NCBI GenBank assembly: GCA_003024785.1
Contig: PUQB01000008.1
Location: forward strand, 250,868-314,867
Length of the DNA: 64,000 nt
Direction: 5' to 3'
Source of the DNA: Selaginella tamariscina
Taxonomy: Eukaryota; Streptophyta; Lycopodiopsida; Selaginellales; Selaginellaceae
This document shows positions 10,101 through 22,150 of this stretch, in pieces (position 1 is the first letter of the stretch; each line of letters starts with the position of its first letter). Position numbers and translations under genes: made by a program. The notes under the pieces are model-generated. The model saw only the letters and a list, made by a program, of their open reading frames with translations. It had not been told where the DNA came from and did no database searches.

Positions 10101-10995
10101 ATGTTCGAGCATGCTCTTCATGAACAAGTTACTGCCCTCTAGCAGCAAATCGAACAACTACACCTAGAGAACGATCAGCTTCGACAGTGTGCAAATTCTC
10201 TAGAGCCGAAGATCAGCATACCCAAAAAGTTCGATGGTACCTAATCGAAGTTTCGAGGTTTCTCAATCAAGTTCGTCTGTGGATCATGATGCAGCAAGGA
10301 GCTACAACACATAACCTATTAAGGTCGGATTGATTGGGTCACTGTTTTCCAATTCTGCTCTTTCATGGTTCTCAGCCTTGCTGGAGAACAATGATCCGAT
10401 CCTTAGGAATTTTGAAGAGTTTGTGGAATGGTTCACGGCGATGTTTAGTGATGTGGATCATGAGAGTGCTACCATCACCAAATTCCACCACCTTCACCAA
10501 GGGGGTACGTCGGTAGCAGAGTATGCGTCGAAGTTCCAACTCCTTGCTTGTGATGTCACATGGGGAGATCATGCTCTTAAGGAAGTTTTCCGGTTGGGGC
10601 TGCAAGACGAGATCAAAGACATGTTGCTGAATTTTGCTGTTCTAGAAACCCTCACCAACATGATAGAGTTGGCAATCCGTTGTGACAACCGATTGATCGA
10701 GCGGAAACAAGAACGTCAGCATCCTTCTTTCTTCCTGGTGCCGTCTTTTTCCATTTCTCCCGTCCATGTTTCTTCATTTGCTGATCCATCATCTTCCTTA
10801 GTAGAACCATCCCCGATGGAATTAGGGCGATCCCGTCGAGGCAAGCTTTTGCCAACCGAACGCCAGAAGCGAATTCAGTACAAGCTTTGTTTGTATTATG
10901 GGAACCCATACCACAAGCTGGAAAATTGTCATCGACGTCCAAAGCAAGCTCGTGAAGTGGCCCTTGCTGTGCTACCAGAAAACGAGAAGATCTAG
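10101..10995 (+). pseudogene. G3 gag
   Basis: Gag starts at the ATG at 10101 with a coiled-coil-like helix (IEQLHLENDQLRQ after an in-frame stop), then KISIPKKFDG, another stop, and a frameshift near 10330. From there the capsid region is open (SALSWFSALLENNDP, VEWFTAMFSDVDHE, FRLGLQDEIKDMLLNF). The zinc knuckle reads CLYYGNPYHKLENC, so the second cysteine of CCHC is replaced by tyrosine and zinc binding should be lost. The LTR family differs from G2 but the gag layout is close. Confidence 0.88.
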
Positions 10996-11099
10996 CCTGA
11001 ATAGGAGCCGTCCAGCTGGATTGCCGTGGAACAACTCATGTTCCTCAAGGCTCTTCACTCAAAACATCTTCCCTTCCTCATCTTGGATCCATTTCATCC

Positions 11100-11430
11100 A
11101 CGAAGGTGTGCAAGCCATTCCATGTTCCGGTGCAGCTGAAGATGCCAGAAGTAGAGTTCTCTAGTAAAGCTTTAGTGAATAGCGGAGCGAACGCAAATTT
11201 CATTGACAAGAATTTTATTGTTAAGCACGGGATTCGTCTACATCCTTTGAAGACTCCTGGTTTTGTATAAGTCGTTGATGGACGAGATATCGAATCTAGA
11301 GCCGTAATAAATGACACAGAGTTTATTGAGGTCGTTGCTTGTGGTGCTGTGTGCAACATCTCCTTCAGTGTTGTTTCTATTCCTGACTCTATGATTATCC
11401 TTAGTTTGCCGTGGATCCTAGTTGGAGAGA
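11100..11430 (+). pseudogene. G3 protease
   Basis: The frame FHVPVQLKMPEVEFSS leads to ALVNSGANANFID. The catalytic aspartate of the canonical D-S/T-G triad is replaced by asparagine (N-S-G), so the protease should be dead irrespective of other damage. An in-frame stop follows near 11267. A degenerate second motif (SMIILSLPWILV) follows at about 11385-11420, at the position where gypsy proteases have an ILGMDWL-type sequence. Confidence 0.75.
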
Positions 11431-11639
11431 ACGTTTCATGAACAGTTTCCCAATTGTTTCAACTCCGGCCACACTCTTTGATTTCGATCCTATTCCAATT
11501 CCTCCTCTGCTTCAAGTCTCGCATATCACCTTGAAGCAATTCAAGAAAGATAGCCGACATGACCTAGCGTCCGTGTTCGCGATCACAATCTATCCCTGCT
11601 CTGTTAAGGATGTTTTTATTTCTGTTTCTCTTGCCTTAC

Positions 11640-13053
11640 CAAAGTATTATGCTGATTTCACAGACGTCTTCGACAAAAAGAAAGCTTCTGCCTTGCCACT
11701 ACACCGTGAGTACGACTGTCTTATCGATCTCGTTGAAGGTAAGCAGCCATCCTCTGTCCCATCTATGGTCTCTCACGACAGGAGTTGGAGACATTGAGGA
11801 GAATCTTGTCACCGGATTTATCCGTCATTCACGATCACCGGCTGGTGCTCCAGTATTCTTTGTTTCCAAGAAGGATGGAAGTCTCTGGCTCGTGGTGGAC
11901 TACCAAGATCTGAATAAGGTCACCATTCAAACAAGTATCCTCTCCCTCTCGTCTCGACATGCTCGAACGTCTTTTGGTGCCCGGTACTTCAAAAAGATGA
12001 TTTAAGAGGAGCGTACAATCTCATCCGAATTCGAGAAGGGACGAGTAAAAACAGCTTTCGTACACGCTACGGACATTTGAGTACGTAGTAATGCCGTTGG
12101 CCTGACAAATGCACCTGTTGTTTTCCAGCACATGGCTAACGATATTTTCGGGACTTCTTGGATTTGTTTGTCATCATGTACCTAGACGACATCCTGATAT
12201 TTTCCAAGACTCGAGAAGAACACGAACGGCATGTACGGTTAGTCTTGGAGAGGCTCCGGAAGCACCACTTGTTTGCCAAGTTGGAGAAGTGCTCTTTCAG
12301 TCAGCAGTCTGTCGAGTTCCTGGGGTACATCATTTCAGCTGAAGGTGTTCACATGGATCCTGCAAAAGTCCGGACTGTATTGGAGTGGGAGAGACCATCA
12401 AATGTTCGTGATTTCGATGTTTCCTCGGGTTTGCGAACTTCTATCGACGTTTCGTTCGGGATTTCTCCAAGATTGCATTGCCATTGACGAAGTTGACTGG
12501 CAAGGATGTTCCATTTGTCTGGTCCTCTGAGGCTGAGGAGGCGTTCGAGTTCCTAAAGAAGGCGTTCACCTCGGCACCTGTTCTTATCCATCCTGACCCT
12601 GCGAAGCCATATTTCGTGGAAGCTGATGCCTCTGACTTCGCCATTGGTGGAGTGTTGTCCCAGGAAGGTCCAGATCATCTTCTCCATCCCATTGCTTTCC
12701 ATTCCCGCAAGTTCACTGCACCTGAGATCAACTACGATGTCTACAACAAGGAGCTACTGGCGATGTCGATGCCTTTGAGGAGTGGCGCAGATTCCTTGAA
12801 GGTTCCCCGCATGTGGTTAAGGTGTATTGTGATCACAAGAACCTCCAGTACTGGGCAACACACGAGTTCTCAATCGACGTCAGGCGCGATGGGCACAGTC
12901 TTTGTCCCAGTTCGATACGTAATTATTCATCGTCCCGGTCTAAATGGCAAAGCAGATGCCTTATCTCGTCGCAGTTACCTAGCTCCAGTACCAGGTGAAA
13001 TCCGATTTGATCAACAAGAACAAGTCATCCTGAGCTCGACCAGTTGTTGGTGA
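11640..13053 (+). pseudogene. G3 reverse transcriptase and RNase H
   Basis: Blocks in order are [20 protein letters not shown] (11645), then [20 protein letters not shown] and [18 protein letters not shown] (11810-11930), a damaged palm region, the catalytic IMYLDDILIFSKTREEH (12170-12220), and the thumb (LEKCSFSQQSVEFLGYIISA). RNase H starts about 12600 (YFVEADASDFAIGGVLSQ, HPIAFHSRKF, NYDVYNKELLAM). At least five frame changes are needed to join them. The YLDD polymerase motif is intact. Confidence 0.9.
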
Positions 13054-13299
13054 ATGCGCTTTCCCTTCTTGCTCAGTTGACACTTCATTTTTGGATCTAA
13101 TCCGAGAAATCTCCTCAAGACGAGTTTGCTCGTGATGTCCTTGCACATGTTCGACGAGTTCAGCCATTGTCTTCAGGTCACAACTACGAGATTATGCTGC
13201 TTTCCATCTTCATAATGGGTTGCTGTACCACCACATCCAAATCTATTGTCCGGACGGAGAACTGAGGTTGCGAGCTGTTCCAACATTGCCATGACAACA

Positions 13300-14360
13300 C
13301 AGTTGCGGGACATTTTGGCATTTAGAAGACGATAGAGTTGGTACAGCGTGTGTTTTGGTGGCCTCGGCTTTGCATGTATGTTGAGAAATTTGTGCGATCT
13401 TGTGACATGTGCCAGCATACAAAGCTTCTTCGTCATCAATCGATTGGACTACTACAGCCTCTTCCTATTGCTCAGCAGCCATGGTCCTCCATCACAATAG
13501 ATTTCCTCACTGATTTATCACCTTCTAGAGGGTTTGATGCTGTCCTAGTCATTATTGATCGGTTATCTAAGATGGTGCACTTTGTTCCTTGCAACAAGAC
13601 ATGTTCGGGTCCTGATGCTACAGATTTGGTGTACCGGGAGGTGTTCCATCTTCATGGTCTTCCTGATGAACTTGTCACTGATCGAAGTCCCAGTTCACTT
13701 TGGCATTCTATCGAAGATTCCTAAATTAGCTATGTATCACCGGGAAGCTGTTTACTGCACATCATCCTGAAATAGATGGTCAAATGGAGCGCACGATTCA
13801 GACTTTGGAATAATATCTTCAGTGTTTCATTTCTCATCTACAAGATGATTGGTCGATCTCCTTCCTACTGTCGAGTTTGCGTACAACAACATGGCACACT
13901 CATCCATAGGTGTGTCGCCATTTTCGCGTTCTCTTGTGTTCATCCTCGCTGGTCCTACAGCTTGCCCGTGGTTTCTGGCCTTACCACTGTTGCCAATGAT
14001 CATGTTGAGCATCTCCAACAGGTCCACAAAGAAGCGCAGCATCATCTTCAACGCGCTCAAGATTTGCAACAACAAGCTGCTGATTGTTCCCATTCCTCTC
14101 CTCCAGCATTCACAATTGGTGACCAAGTGTGGCTCCTCTATCAACGCTTGGGCCCATTTCACATCATCGAGAGACTCTCTGATGTGACGTTTCGTCTTGA
14201 GCTTCCACCAACCATCCGAATCCATCATGTGTTCCATGTTTCTTTATTGGAGCCTTATCATGCTCCTTCTGAACCCGGTCGACTTCTTCCACCACCTGCT
14301 CTAGTTACAGTTGCCGAGCTCCATCATCCCACCACCTCCTCCGGTTACAGTTGACAAACT
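13300..14360 (+). pseudogene. G3 integrase
   Basis: The zinc-binding part ends CDMCQHTKLLRHQS (13400-13440). The core has DFLTDLSPSRGFDAVLVIID and HGLPDELVTDRS (13500-13690), carrying the first two acidic catalytic residues, and VEFAYNNMAHSSIGVSPF (13870-13925). The C-terminal domain has IGDQVWLLYQRLGPFHII and HHVFHVSLLEPYH. A proline-rich repeat replaces a chromodomain. Several frameshifts are present. Confidence 0.88.
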
Positions 14361-15015
14361 CCATCAATATCCTACAAAACCTGGACTAGTGATGCGTGGT
14401 GCTCGTCATCGAAGGGGGGATAGTGTATTCCGTGTTCCATGTTTCTTTATTGGAGCCTTATCATGCTCCTTCTGAACCCGGTTGACTTCTTCCACCACCT
14501 CTCTGGTTATATTTGCTGAGCTCCATCATCCCACCACCTCCTTCGGTTACAGTTGATGAACTCCATCATCAATATCCTGCAAAACCTGGACTAGTGATGC
14601 GTGGTGCTCGTCATCGAAGGGGAGGATAGTGTATCCCGTGTTCCATGTTTCTTTATTGGAGCCTTATCATACTCCTTCTGAACCCGGTTGACTTCTTCCA
14701 CCACTCCTCTGGTTACAGTTGCCGAGCTCCATCATCCCACCCCTCCCGTGTTCCATGTTTCTTTATTGGAGCCTTATCATATACTCCTTCTGAACCCGGT
14801 CGACTTCTTCCACCACCTCCTCCGGTTACAGTTGCCGAGCTCCATCATCCCACCGAGCTCCATCATCCCACCACCTCCTCCGGTTACAATTGCCGAGCCA
14901 TCATCCCACCGAGCTCCATCATCCCACCACCTCCTCCGGTTACAATTGCTGAGCTCCATCATCAATATTCTGCAAAACCTAAACCAAGTGATGCTCATCA
15001 TCGAAGGAGGGATAG
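14229..15015 (+). repeat. Tandem duplications of the G3 pol end including the polypurine tract
   Basis: Copies of a unit beginning GTGTTCCATGTTTCTTTATT start at 14229, 14432, 14638 and 14748 (spacings of 203, 206 and 110). The full units run through CACCACCTCCTCCGG repeats and end in GAAGGGG(A)GGATAGTGTA, which is the polypurine tract plus the first LTR bases. The true tract is at 15001-15015. Thus two earlier copies of the tract (about 14411-14427 and 14617-14634) sit inside the element. Confidence 0.85.
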
Positions 15016-15396
15016 TGTAAGGATCATGAAATTTTTTTTTGCCTTTCACAAGACTTGAACCTAAGACCTTTTTGCTAAGGTACATATGTGTTAACCAATT
15101 TGTCCATATGATCTTGAATGCTGAATTATACCATCAACAGCAAGGCGTATATTCATACGCATGTTCTAGACCAGTTGTGGACCACACATTCCAGACCAGT
15201 TGTGGACCACACAATCCTCAGGACCTTAGATATATAAACAGGGTTCAGTTCCAGGTTTCTTAGAATCATTTAACACCAGTCTTCGGCCTTGTGTTTCATT
15301 TTGTATTCATTTCTCTCTTGAATACAATCTCCTTCTTTCAGCTCAAAGGTTCCACCCTTGTTCTAAAGGATTCCTCCTTTGCACAAGGTCATGACA
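15016..15396 (+). repeat. G3 3' LTR
   Basis: The LTR starts TGTAAGGATCATG right after the polypurine tract GAAGGAGGGATAG and ends GGTCATGACA, followed by the target duplication AAGTC. It contains an internal duplication of CCAGACCAGTTGTGGACCAC (about 15170-15215) that the 5' LTR lacks. Confidence 0.92.
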
Positions 15397-15401
15397 AAGT
15401 C

Positions 15402-16388
15402 CAAGTAAATTTGCAAATGTAGGAAATGTTTGGAAACTTGCTTAGATGAATCTAGATATTACAAATGCCAATCAAGAAACCTTGGTATGTTTCACATGGA
15501 TCTAGAATGTCACAATGTGTAAGGTTCAAGAAGCTTGCTCAACACAAAGTTAAAGGTCGTAGATTGTCAAATAAGAACAATGAGTTTTCTCATTCTTTAA
15601 ATATTACAAAAAAGTTTCCCCGTTTTCTAAAGTATCCTAGAAAATAAGAATAATGAGTGTACTCATTCTTTATGTATCCTAGAGAATGAAGACAATGAGT
15701 TTACTCAAATTACTTAAGGTTTTCTATAAACATCTCGATGACGATTAGATACAAAGTTTCATGGTTGAAGGACATAAGTGAATATAATGACCATGCATTG
15801 ATACATGGCCATGCATTGAAGTATGAAAGAATTTATTGTAATGGTAAAACATTGTTTATTATTGTGTAGGGAAATATGTAAATAAGTTATAAAAAATCAA
15901 AAAAATACTAATAAAACTAGGGTTATACTCTTGTTTTTTTTAGTAACAACCCAAGTTTTATGGGCCGGTTAAAATTTCAGCATAATGAGATGTTGATTTA
16001 ATAATTAAAAGATATTGAACTTTGCTATAACGAAAGATCATTATACCAGTTTTGAAGAGGATTTTAGTTTGACTTGAGAGCTAATTAATAATAAAATTTC
16101 TTTTAAATAAAAAAGAAAAAGTTCCCTAAATAATTTTCAAATTTAAATATGTTCAGAACTGACCCTATTTTATTTTTAAATTTCACAATTAACCCTTAAA
16201 AATTAAATCAAATTAAATTTCAAATGGATATAGAGTTGTTTAAATCAGATTAATGAATATCCCATGAATCAAATAAAAGTAAATGAATAATAAGTTTATG
16301 TTTAACAAATAATAAATGGATAAATCTGATGAATTACCAATGAATATCCCATACATTTAAATGAATATAAATATAAATAGCATATACT
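15402..16388. other. Intergenic AT-rich stretch
   Basis: No gene is supported. Short Lys/Ser-rich frames around 15465-15647 are unremarkable. Near 15640-15720 a motif of the type AATGAGTTTACTCATTC recurs. The last five bases (ATACT, 16384-16388) are the G4 target site. Confidence 0.5.
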
Positions 16389-16497
16389 ATAAGATCCGTG
16401 TGTACGAATGCATGTGCACATACTATTATTATCGTAGTGGGTTTTGATAGCCGTCAAATTGGTTTCAATCTAGACCACTGGCTCCTGTATATAAGTT
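16389..16497 (+). repeat. G4 5' LTR, left part
   Basis: It matches 28580-28690 of the 3' LTR (AAGATCC, GCACATACTATTATTA, TAGTGGGTTTT, TATATAA). It breaks off at AAGTT (16493-16497), the target site of G5, and continues at 24036. Confidence 0.9.
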
Positions 16498-17168
16498 TGG
16501 TCGTCAGGGACTCCGCAGGCCAGATGTGGTGCTTCTCAGGAAGCCTTAGTGGTCACCAAGATGCTGTGGATAGCATCCAACTCCGGGGATCCGAACCGGC
16601 AAGTCGGTCTTACCTCGGAAGTAATGGAAGGTGTTGAATGGCCTCTACCCGGACGCCACGAGGGTCCATGTACAGGGTGGGAGAGTTCTACTATGGTGGT
16701 TTGGCAGAGAGTGTGGCTGAGCCTAGGAGTGGGACAATCGGGGAATCCCCACTTGTAAGGTGAATAGAAAGAGTATAGATATATTTATAATGCCTGCCTG
16801 AGTACAAACTATCTCCGACAGGTACAAGACGCAGACCTGACTCCCAAAAAGACCTCGACCCACTACCAGCCTTCCTGCTTATATAGTGGGTCACCTAGCG
16901 CTAGATCCTAGGTACAGGTGGTGCCTTCTTATTGGTATGCCACCCTGTGACAGAGTCCTGTCTGACTCATTTATGCGCCTCCCTTACGCGTGTTGTCCTG
17001 CGTACCCTGGGTAGTTGGTTTGGACGATCGGATCTATGCCTGGTTACACTGTTGCCTGACATCTGTCGCCATCAATTCGTACCTGTGGTACCTTCCTTAC
17101 CCGGCGCTTCATCCCGTTGCTCATCCGCGCCGGCTGGCCATTTGACGGTGTCAGACCACCATCAACCA
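16498..17168 (-). repeat. G5 3' LTR
   Basis: It is nearly identical in layout to 23359-24035 (GTGGTGCTTCTCAGGAAG, GGCCTCTACCCGGACGCC, CTTATATAGTGGGTCACCTA, GGCCATTTGACGGTGTCAGA) and has TG...CA ends. In element orientation (minus) it is the downstream LTR, next to the coiled-coil ORF. Confidence 0.92.
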
Positions 17169-17229
17169 GATGCCCGGGCTTATTCATTGGCACGTCCTCG
17201 GGCCATGTGCTCTCTCTCCCCCTAGGCTA

Positions 17230-19300
17230 TGCCCGAGTGTTTATGGTAGGTAGCGGCTTTGTTTTCTACAGCGGCTAGCTTATGCTTCAAGGCTGTGATC
17301 GTTGCCTCCTATAGCTTGGTAACCTTCTGTAGCTCCCTTTGGAACCCCGCCTCCTGCTGTTCCTGCACGTGTTTTACCTGAACCTCAGCCCCCGGACTCG
17401 CTTGTGCGAGTGCTGTAACTCCTGTTCCCTTGTTGTGAGTAGTTGGGCTTGTTGTCGGGCGTGCTCCCTCAGCCCTGAGGCGGTGATTCGTGGTGGGTCC
17501 GGTTTCTTGATTGAGCCGTGCTCCTATCTTGCACTTGACGGTACTGTGTCGCTCACCTCTGGCTCCTCGAGTAGGGGTCCTAGCTGGCTGGCTGTAGGTG
17601 TGGTACTAGCCCTTGCAAGTTGAGCCCTTGTTCGTAACTCCTCTAACCGCCATCAGTTCTGCTTGTGCTTCTATGAGCTCCTCGCTCCCCCTCTATCCAG
17701 GATCTAAGTTCGTGTATCTGCTAATCCTTCTTTGCTATGGCCTGGTTGCGGGTTTGCCGGTTGTCCACAAGTAGCATTACGAGGGTTTTGCACTCACTGT
17801 ATAACCTCCGGAATTTCGTTGTCCTCTCGCTCCAGAGCTCCCAGGCGTCCTTTTTTTTTTAATGTTATCATACACAATTGGCCCCCTTGACACAGTAGTT
17901 CCTTAGCTTTTTGGGTATCCTCCCTTGCTTCCTGCCGTCGTTCCGTGAGCTCTGCCACTATGTCATCATGTTCCTTCGCCACAACTGGGAGGTTGAGGTT
18001 GTTATATACCGCCATTGCTTCCTTTAGTTGGTTAAAGGCCTCCGTGAGCCTGGTATAGGCTGTGGAGGCCCATTGTCCGTCAGTCTGGAAATGTTGGTAG
18101 TTACCTTTTGATTCCAGTGGTAGCGAGGATCCTACAGCCAAGGGAATCGTGGGTATGGGTTCCGCCGTCCCATGCTCTAGTGATTCTTGGTCAGGGAAGG
18201 GGTTGCCCTCCACCTGTTCCGTTGTCGACTCTGGGGTCCTGGTTGCTCCCTACGGTTGTATTGACCTTTCCTCCTCTGTTCTTTGTCCCTTGTTTGAACT
18301 GGTGGTGGTGCTCTAACTGTCATCCGGCCAAACCAGCATGTGGTCATAATTGCGATGTGGCCGGCCGTGGAAAGCCTTTGCTCACTCCTGGTCTGAACTC
18401 CGTGAATTCTGTTGGTTAGAGCTGGAACCAAGTATTGCTTAAGGCAATCAGCCCAATTTACTGTGATTCCTTCCCAGGCCCTGTAGAGACCGTTTGCTAA
18501 CCGCCTGGGGATTTGTCTCCTTGTTCTTCCCGTAAGCATGAAGGTTACTAGCGCTATGAACTCAGCTGCTTCCTCCTTTGCTTGTATGCCTCGTAGCCCA
18601 CGGGTCCCTGTGGTGGCGGGCTATTGAGTCTTCGTGTCCAAACATTCCCCTAAGGCGAGGCCATCCCCTGGTAGTCGGAAGAGTATCGCTAGCTCGTTGA
18701 ACATAATGCGGAAGACTACGCTCCCATCTGTGTAGAACTGTATCCCCCTCTGCCCGATTTGACTAGCTACTAATTCCGTTGACTGGATGAATTGCCTGGC
18801 TTTCTCGGCAAATCCTGGGTCCTCCACTTCTCCCCACAGAAGGTTGAAGAATTCATCCAACCGCAGCTGTCTCCTGACTCGCCGAACGTCAGGTTGCCCG
18901 ATTAATTCTTTGAACCTAGAGTGCCTGGGCGACACCAGTTCTGCTGTTCATTCCTGACCCTCAATGAGCACCCGAATCTCTTCGATTACCACCGGCCGAT
19001 TCCTCTCCGTCCACCTTGTGGTCATGGCAATGGAAGTGTGGCACTGTACGCCTCCTGTCCGAGTATAGGTGTCGTGGTAGTCCTTGTGACATCCTCCAAG
19101 GTGACTGGCGCGGCTATCCCTGCACCCAGATATGCAATGATGGCGCCACCCGACCATCATTGTCTTTGTAGTACATGCCTTATGCATGAGGTCCAACCTT
19201 GTGAACCATGTGATCCTGTGAGCTGGCCACACGTGCGTTTGGAGATCCTGCTTCCGACCGCTTCGTCTTCCCTGTTGTGTTACCTCGTGGTCTGATTGCT
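17230..19300 (-). pseudogene. G5 second ORF: globular segment plus C-terminal coiled coils
   Basis: In minus orientation, a segment at 18935-18621 (HSRFKELIGQPDVRR, LRLDEFFNLLWGEVEDPGFA, IQFYTDGSVVFRIMF, LAILFRLPGDGLALGE) looks like a folded domain. It is followed after frame breaks by 18539-18177 and by a heptad-rich region at 18213-17794 (YTRLTEAFNQLKEAMAVYNN, VVAKEHDDIVAELTERRQEA). More coiled coil continues to about 17240 (LREHARQQAQLLTTREQELQ; VTKL, ITALKHKLAAVENKAATY). The LFRLPGDG-type motif recalls plant transposon-associated proteins, from memory only. No catalytic motif is visible. The same protein is encoded at 63240-64000. Its position downstream of protease, where pol normally sits, suggests it replaced pol. 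Confidence 0.6.
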
Positions 19301-20029
19301 CTGTCTCGGGATTCCTCGGCCGGTGGTCCGTCTGGGTGGCCAGAGCCGCTACTGTCAGCTACCCATTGTGGTACTTGTCCGTTATCATCGTCTGTTGTGG
19401 TTTTGATGGTGCCTGGTGGGCCCCTCCTGGTTCTAACTGCAGAGCCTTACCTGTTGATCCCTTCCTGCCGCTTCTTTCCCATATTGGCCCCCCACGTCCC
19501 CCACCTAGGACTTCGCATCCTACCTTTGCCAGGGAGGGTCTATGCCAGAGCTTCTCCCCCCCCCACTTCCAGGGCTGATCTCTAATCATCTGTGGTAGTG
19601 GGTACTTGCCGTTGAGGCTAGGGCCAATATAGGGATGTTGGTCCATACTGATACCGGGCTTGGGGCGGCTCTACTTGATTGGTGCAATCATTCAAGTGGG
19701 CTGTGTCCAACTGGGCCCTCCGGAATCGTCCTGGTGGTCGGTGAACCAGTTTGTGCGCCCCATTGTGTCTGGATAGTTCCGGGCTTCGGTCACTCCCCTG
19801 TGATCCTTGGTTCGTTCATGCTGAGCTACCTCTGATGATATACCTCCTGCCTGGCGCGGCCCAATCTCGGGGGTTGGCTTTGTGCCCTTGTTCCATCCTC
19901 CACGCCTGCTTGGCTCCTGGTATTCCAACGCCCTGAATTTCTGTGTGGGGGCCTGGGTTTGGCCTGTGGATATGGACCTTATTGCTCGTCTGGTTTGGAA
20001 TCTTTGTTGTTGGTGCTCCCAATCATGCT

Positions 20030-20420
20030 GCACCTTCGCACCCTTGAGCAAGGGTCAATCGAGGAGTAGGTCGAATCCCCCTCTGGTGTGCATGTCTAGG
20101 ACCACAACATTTATTCAAAATTTGACCGTTTGAACCTCGACTTTTACTGCCCTCAAGATGCCCTTAGGTGCCACCTCGGCCTGATTTTCTATGCATACCT
20201 AAAAGGGAGTAGGCTCTAGAGTTGGCATACATAACTCCCTATGGAGCTCTGCTGACATGACGTTGACTGCCGACCCTCCATCTATAATCACCTCGCTAAT
20301 TGTGTGACCTACCATGCAAACTGGAATGGTTGGCAAGTCGTTTACGTAGTCCACTGTGGTTGCAGTGCCTCTTGGTGGGGGGTCTTGCTGCTAGTTGTGC
20401 CCGATTCCCCATTGCGAGGC
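20030..20420 (-). pseudogene. G5 aspartic protease
   Basis: The minus-strand frame reads TVDYVNDLPTIPVCMVGHTI, then EVIIDGGSAVNVMS with the D-G-G catalytic loop used by several plant gypsy groups, and ends GGFDLLLD, the counterpart of the usual ILG motif, close to LLKGAKVQHDW. Two in-frame stops are present. It follows gag at the expected distance. It would process the element's own Gag. Confidence 0.75.
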
Positions 20421-21009
20421 TGGAGTTAGTGGTGCTTCTTGCCCTGTCAACATCTAGGCCTCTCCTCTTCTAAAGGCGCGGCATTGCCATCTCCTTACCT
20501 TTCTCGACGATTCTTGGCCTTGATTGGGCTCCGTGGGTCCCGAGATTGTCGGTCCTTCGGTTTGCTTCCTTACCCACTGCTTTACCACTGGGGGTTTTGT
20601 TGCTTGTTTTCTTTTTGCGCGCCTCCACGTTCCCCTGGTTCTGCGCCCTTGCGGTTCCCTTGTTTCGTCCACTAACGGAGACTGCGGCACTAGGTTTGTC
20701 ATGATGTCATGTCCTAGCAGTACGATCGTTACTTGGTTTACTTGCGGTGTGAGGGTTGGCGTTGGGTTGGCGGGGATCTACCCGTTACTCATCCTGGCGA
20801 TGCTGGCTGCTTGCACCTCTAGCATTGGTTTGATTAATGCTACCCATGAACATCGGTAAAGCGGGTGTGGGCCTCCGCAAAGTGCGCACATCATCTTCTT
20901 GCGTTCCGGCCGTCTCTCTCTATCACCATACCTGGGTCGGTACGATTGCTGCTCACGGGAACGGGACTTACAGCTCCAGTCTCTCGAACGGGACCTCCTA
21001 CGGGGTTGA

Positions 21010-22150
21010 TTATCCCCTTCGTCCTGTGGCCGTAACTCCTCTGGCTATCTGCACCCCCTTTAGCCTCTTTTGTTCTATCGTCAATGCGGCTGCCTGTGGT
21101 AGTTTATTGCTCAGGAGTTCGGCCAGCCGATAGCAATCGTTTGTGTTGTGGGACCCGCGGATGTTACATACCCGACAGTACTTGTCCCCGCGTGCGGTGT
21201 ATCCCATTTGAGCCAATGTTGTGGTTAAGTCCTCCTTTCGTGTGACCCCTCGTTGGGTCTCCCCCTGCTGCAGCTGCATGTGCCCCTGGCTCCCGGCTGT
21301 CTCTTCTTTCTGGCCAGCTTTGGGACATCAGAGAAGTTGTCCTTGTCCGAGGTGGTGTCGTTTGCCCCCTCGGAGTCCGATTTGTCCTGCGTCTTAATCT
21401 CTTGGCGTCTTTCAGCTTCCCGCTTCTCAGCCTTCTTGGCATACCGGAGTAGTTTGTCGAACGTCCGGTCGTCATCTAAGCCGATCCACTTATGGATCTC
21501 CGATCGCAGTCCCTTTTGGTACCACATTTTCTTGATCATGTCAACTGGGGCATCCCTTAGCCAGGCGATGTAACCCAGCATGCGGACTGTGTATTCGTCA
21601 ACCGACTCTTCTGCTTTCTATTTCAAGCTCGTTAGCTTGTGGATCACCTCTTCTTTACTCTTTTCCTTCCGGAAGGTATCCAGAAACGCCCTCCGTGTGG
21701 TTTCCCAGCGAGCTCCTTTGTTTGCCTCGTGGAATCGCATCCACTAGGCGTGTGCCTTCTTGTCCAGAGTGCATGCGAATGCACTCAGCTTCTTGTAATT
21801 GTCGATTATGCTCCAGAGTTTGCACACCTATTCGAACTTGTGTACGTGTTGATTTGCGTCTTCCTGCTTCGCTCCACGGAATGCGGGCAAGGGCACTGTT
21901 ACGGTGCTCTCTTGCATCCGATTGAACGCACGGGGCTAGTAAGGTAATCGGGTCGATTCCCATAGCGTTCCATTGCGCTTGAGAAGTGCTCCGATCCAGA
22001 TCCTCCGCTTTGGACGTGGTGTAGTCGACATCCCGGTATTCTACGGGTACCTTTCTCCTTCGTCGTGGCCCTGCCCTCATGTTGAGGGTGGTTGACGAGG
22101 ACGGGCTCCTCCCAGCTATCCCTAAGGGGCCCCCTCCGCGGGACCAACCT
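21010..22150 (-). pseudogene. G5 gag
   Basis: The N-terminal part (22080-21655) includes VEYRDVDYTTSKAEDL and WNAMGIDPITLL. After a frameshift the capsid domain follows: KAEESVDEYTVRMLGYIAWL, APVDMIKKMWYQKGLRSEIH and IGLDDDRTFDKLLRYAKKAE at about 21640-21420. An acidic linker leads to a Cys-His motif (YCRVCNIRGSHNTNDCYRL, about 21130-21190) resembling the GHNTNDC-type knuckle of plant gypsy Gag. Gag is split over at least three frames. Confidence 0.8.

Larger units (their letters stand above)
9203..15396 (+). mobile_element. G3: full-length Ty3/gypsy retrotransposon, inactive
   Basis: The element begins TGTAAAGATC at 9203 and ends ATGACA at 15396, flanked by a perfect 5-bp target duplication AAGTC (9198-9202 and 15397-15401). 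LTRs are at 9203-9994 and 15016-15396. Internal order is gag, protease, reverse transcriptase, RNase H, integrase, typical of Ty3/gypsy. No chromodomain is seen after integrase; the C-terminus is instead a proline-rich tandem repeat. Stops and frameshifts break every domain, and the LTRs are visibly diverged, so the insertion is old. Confidence 0.93.
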
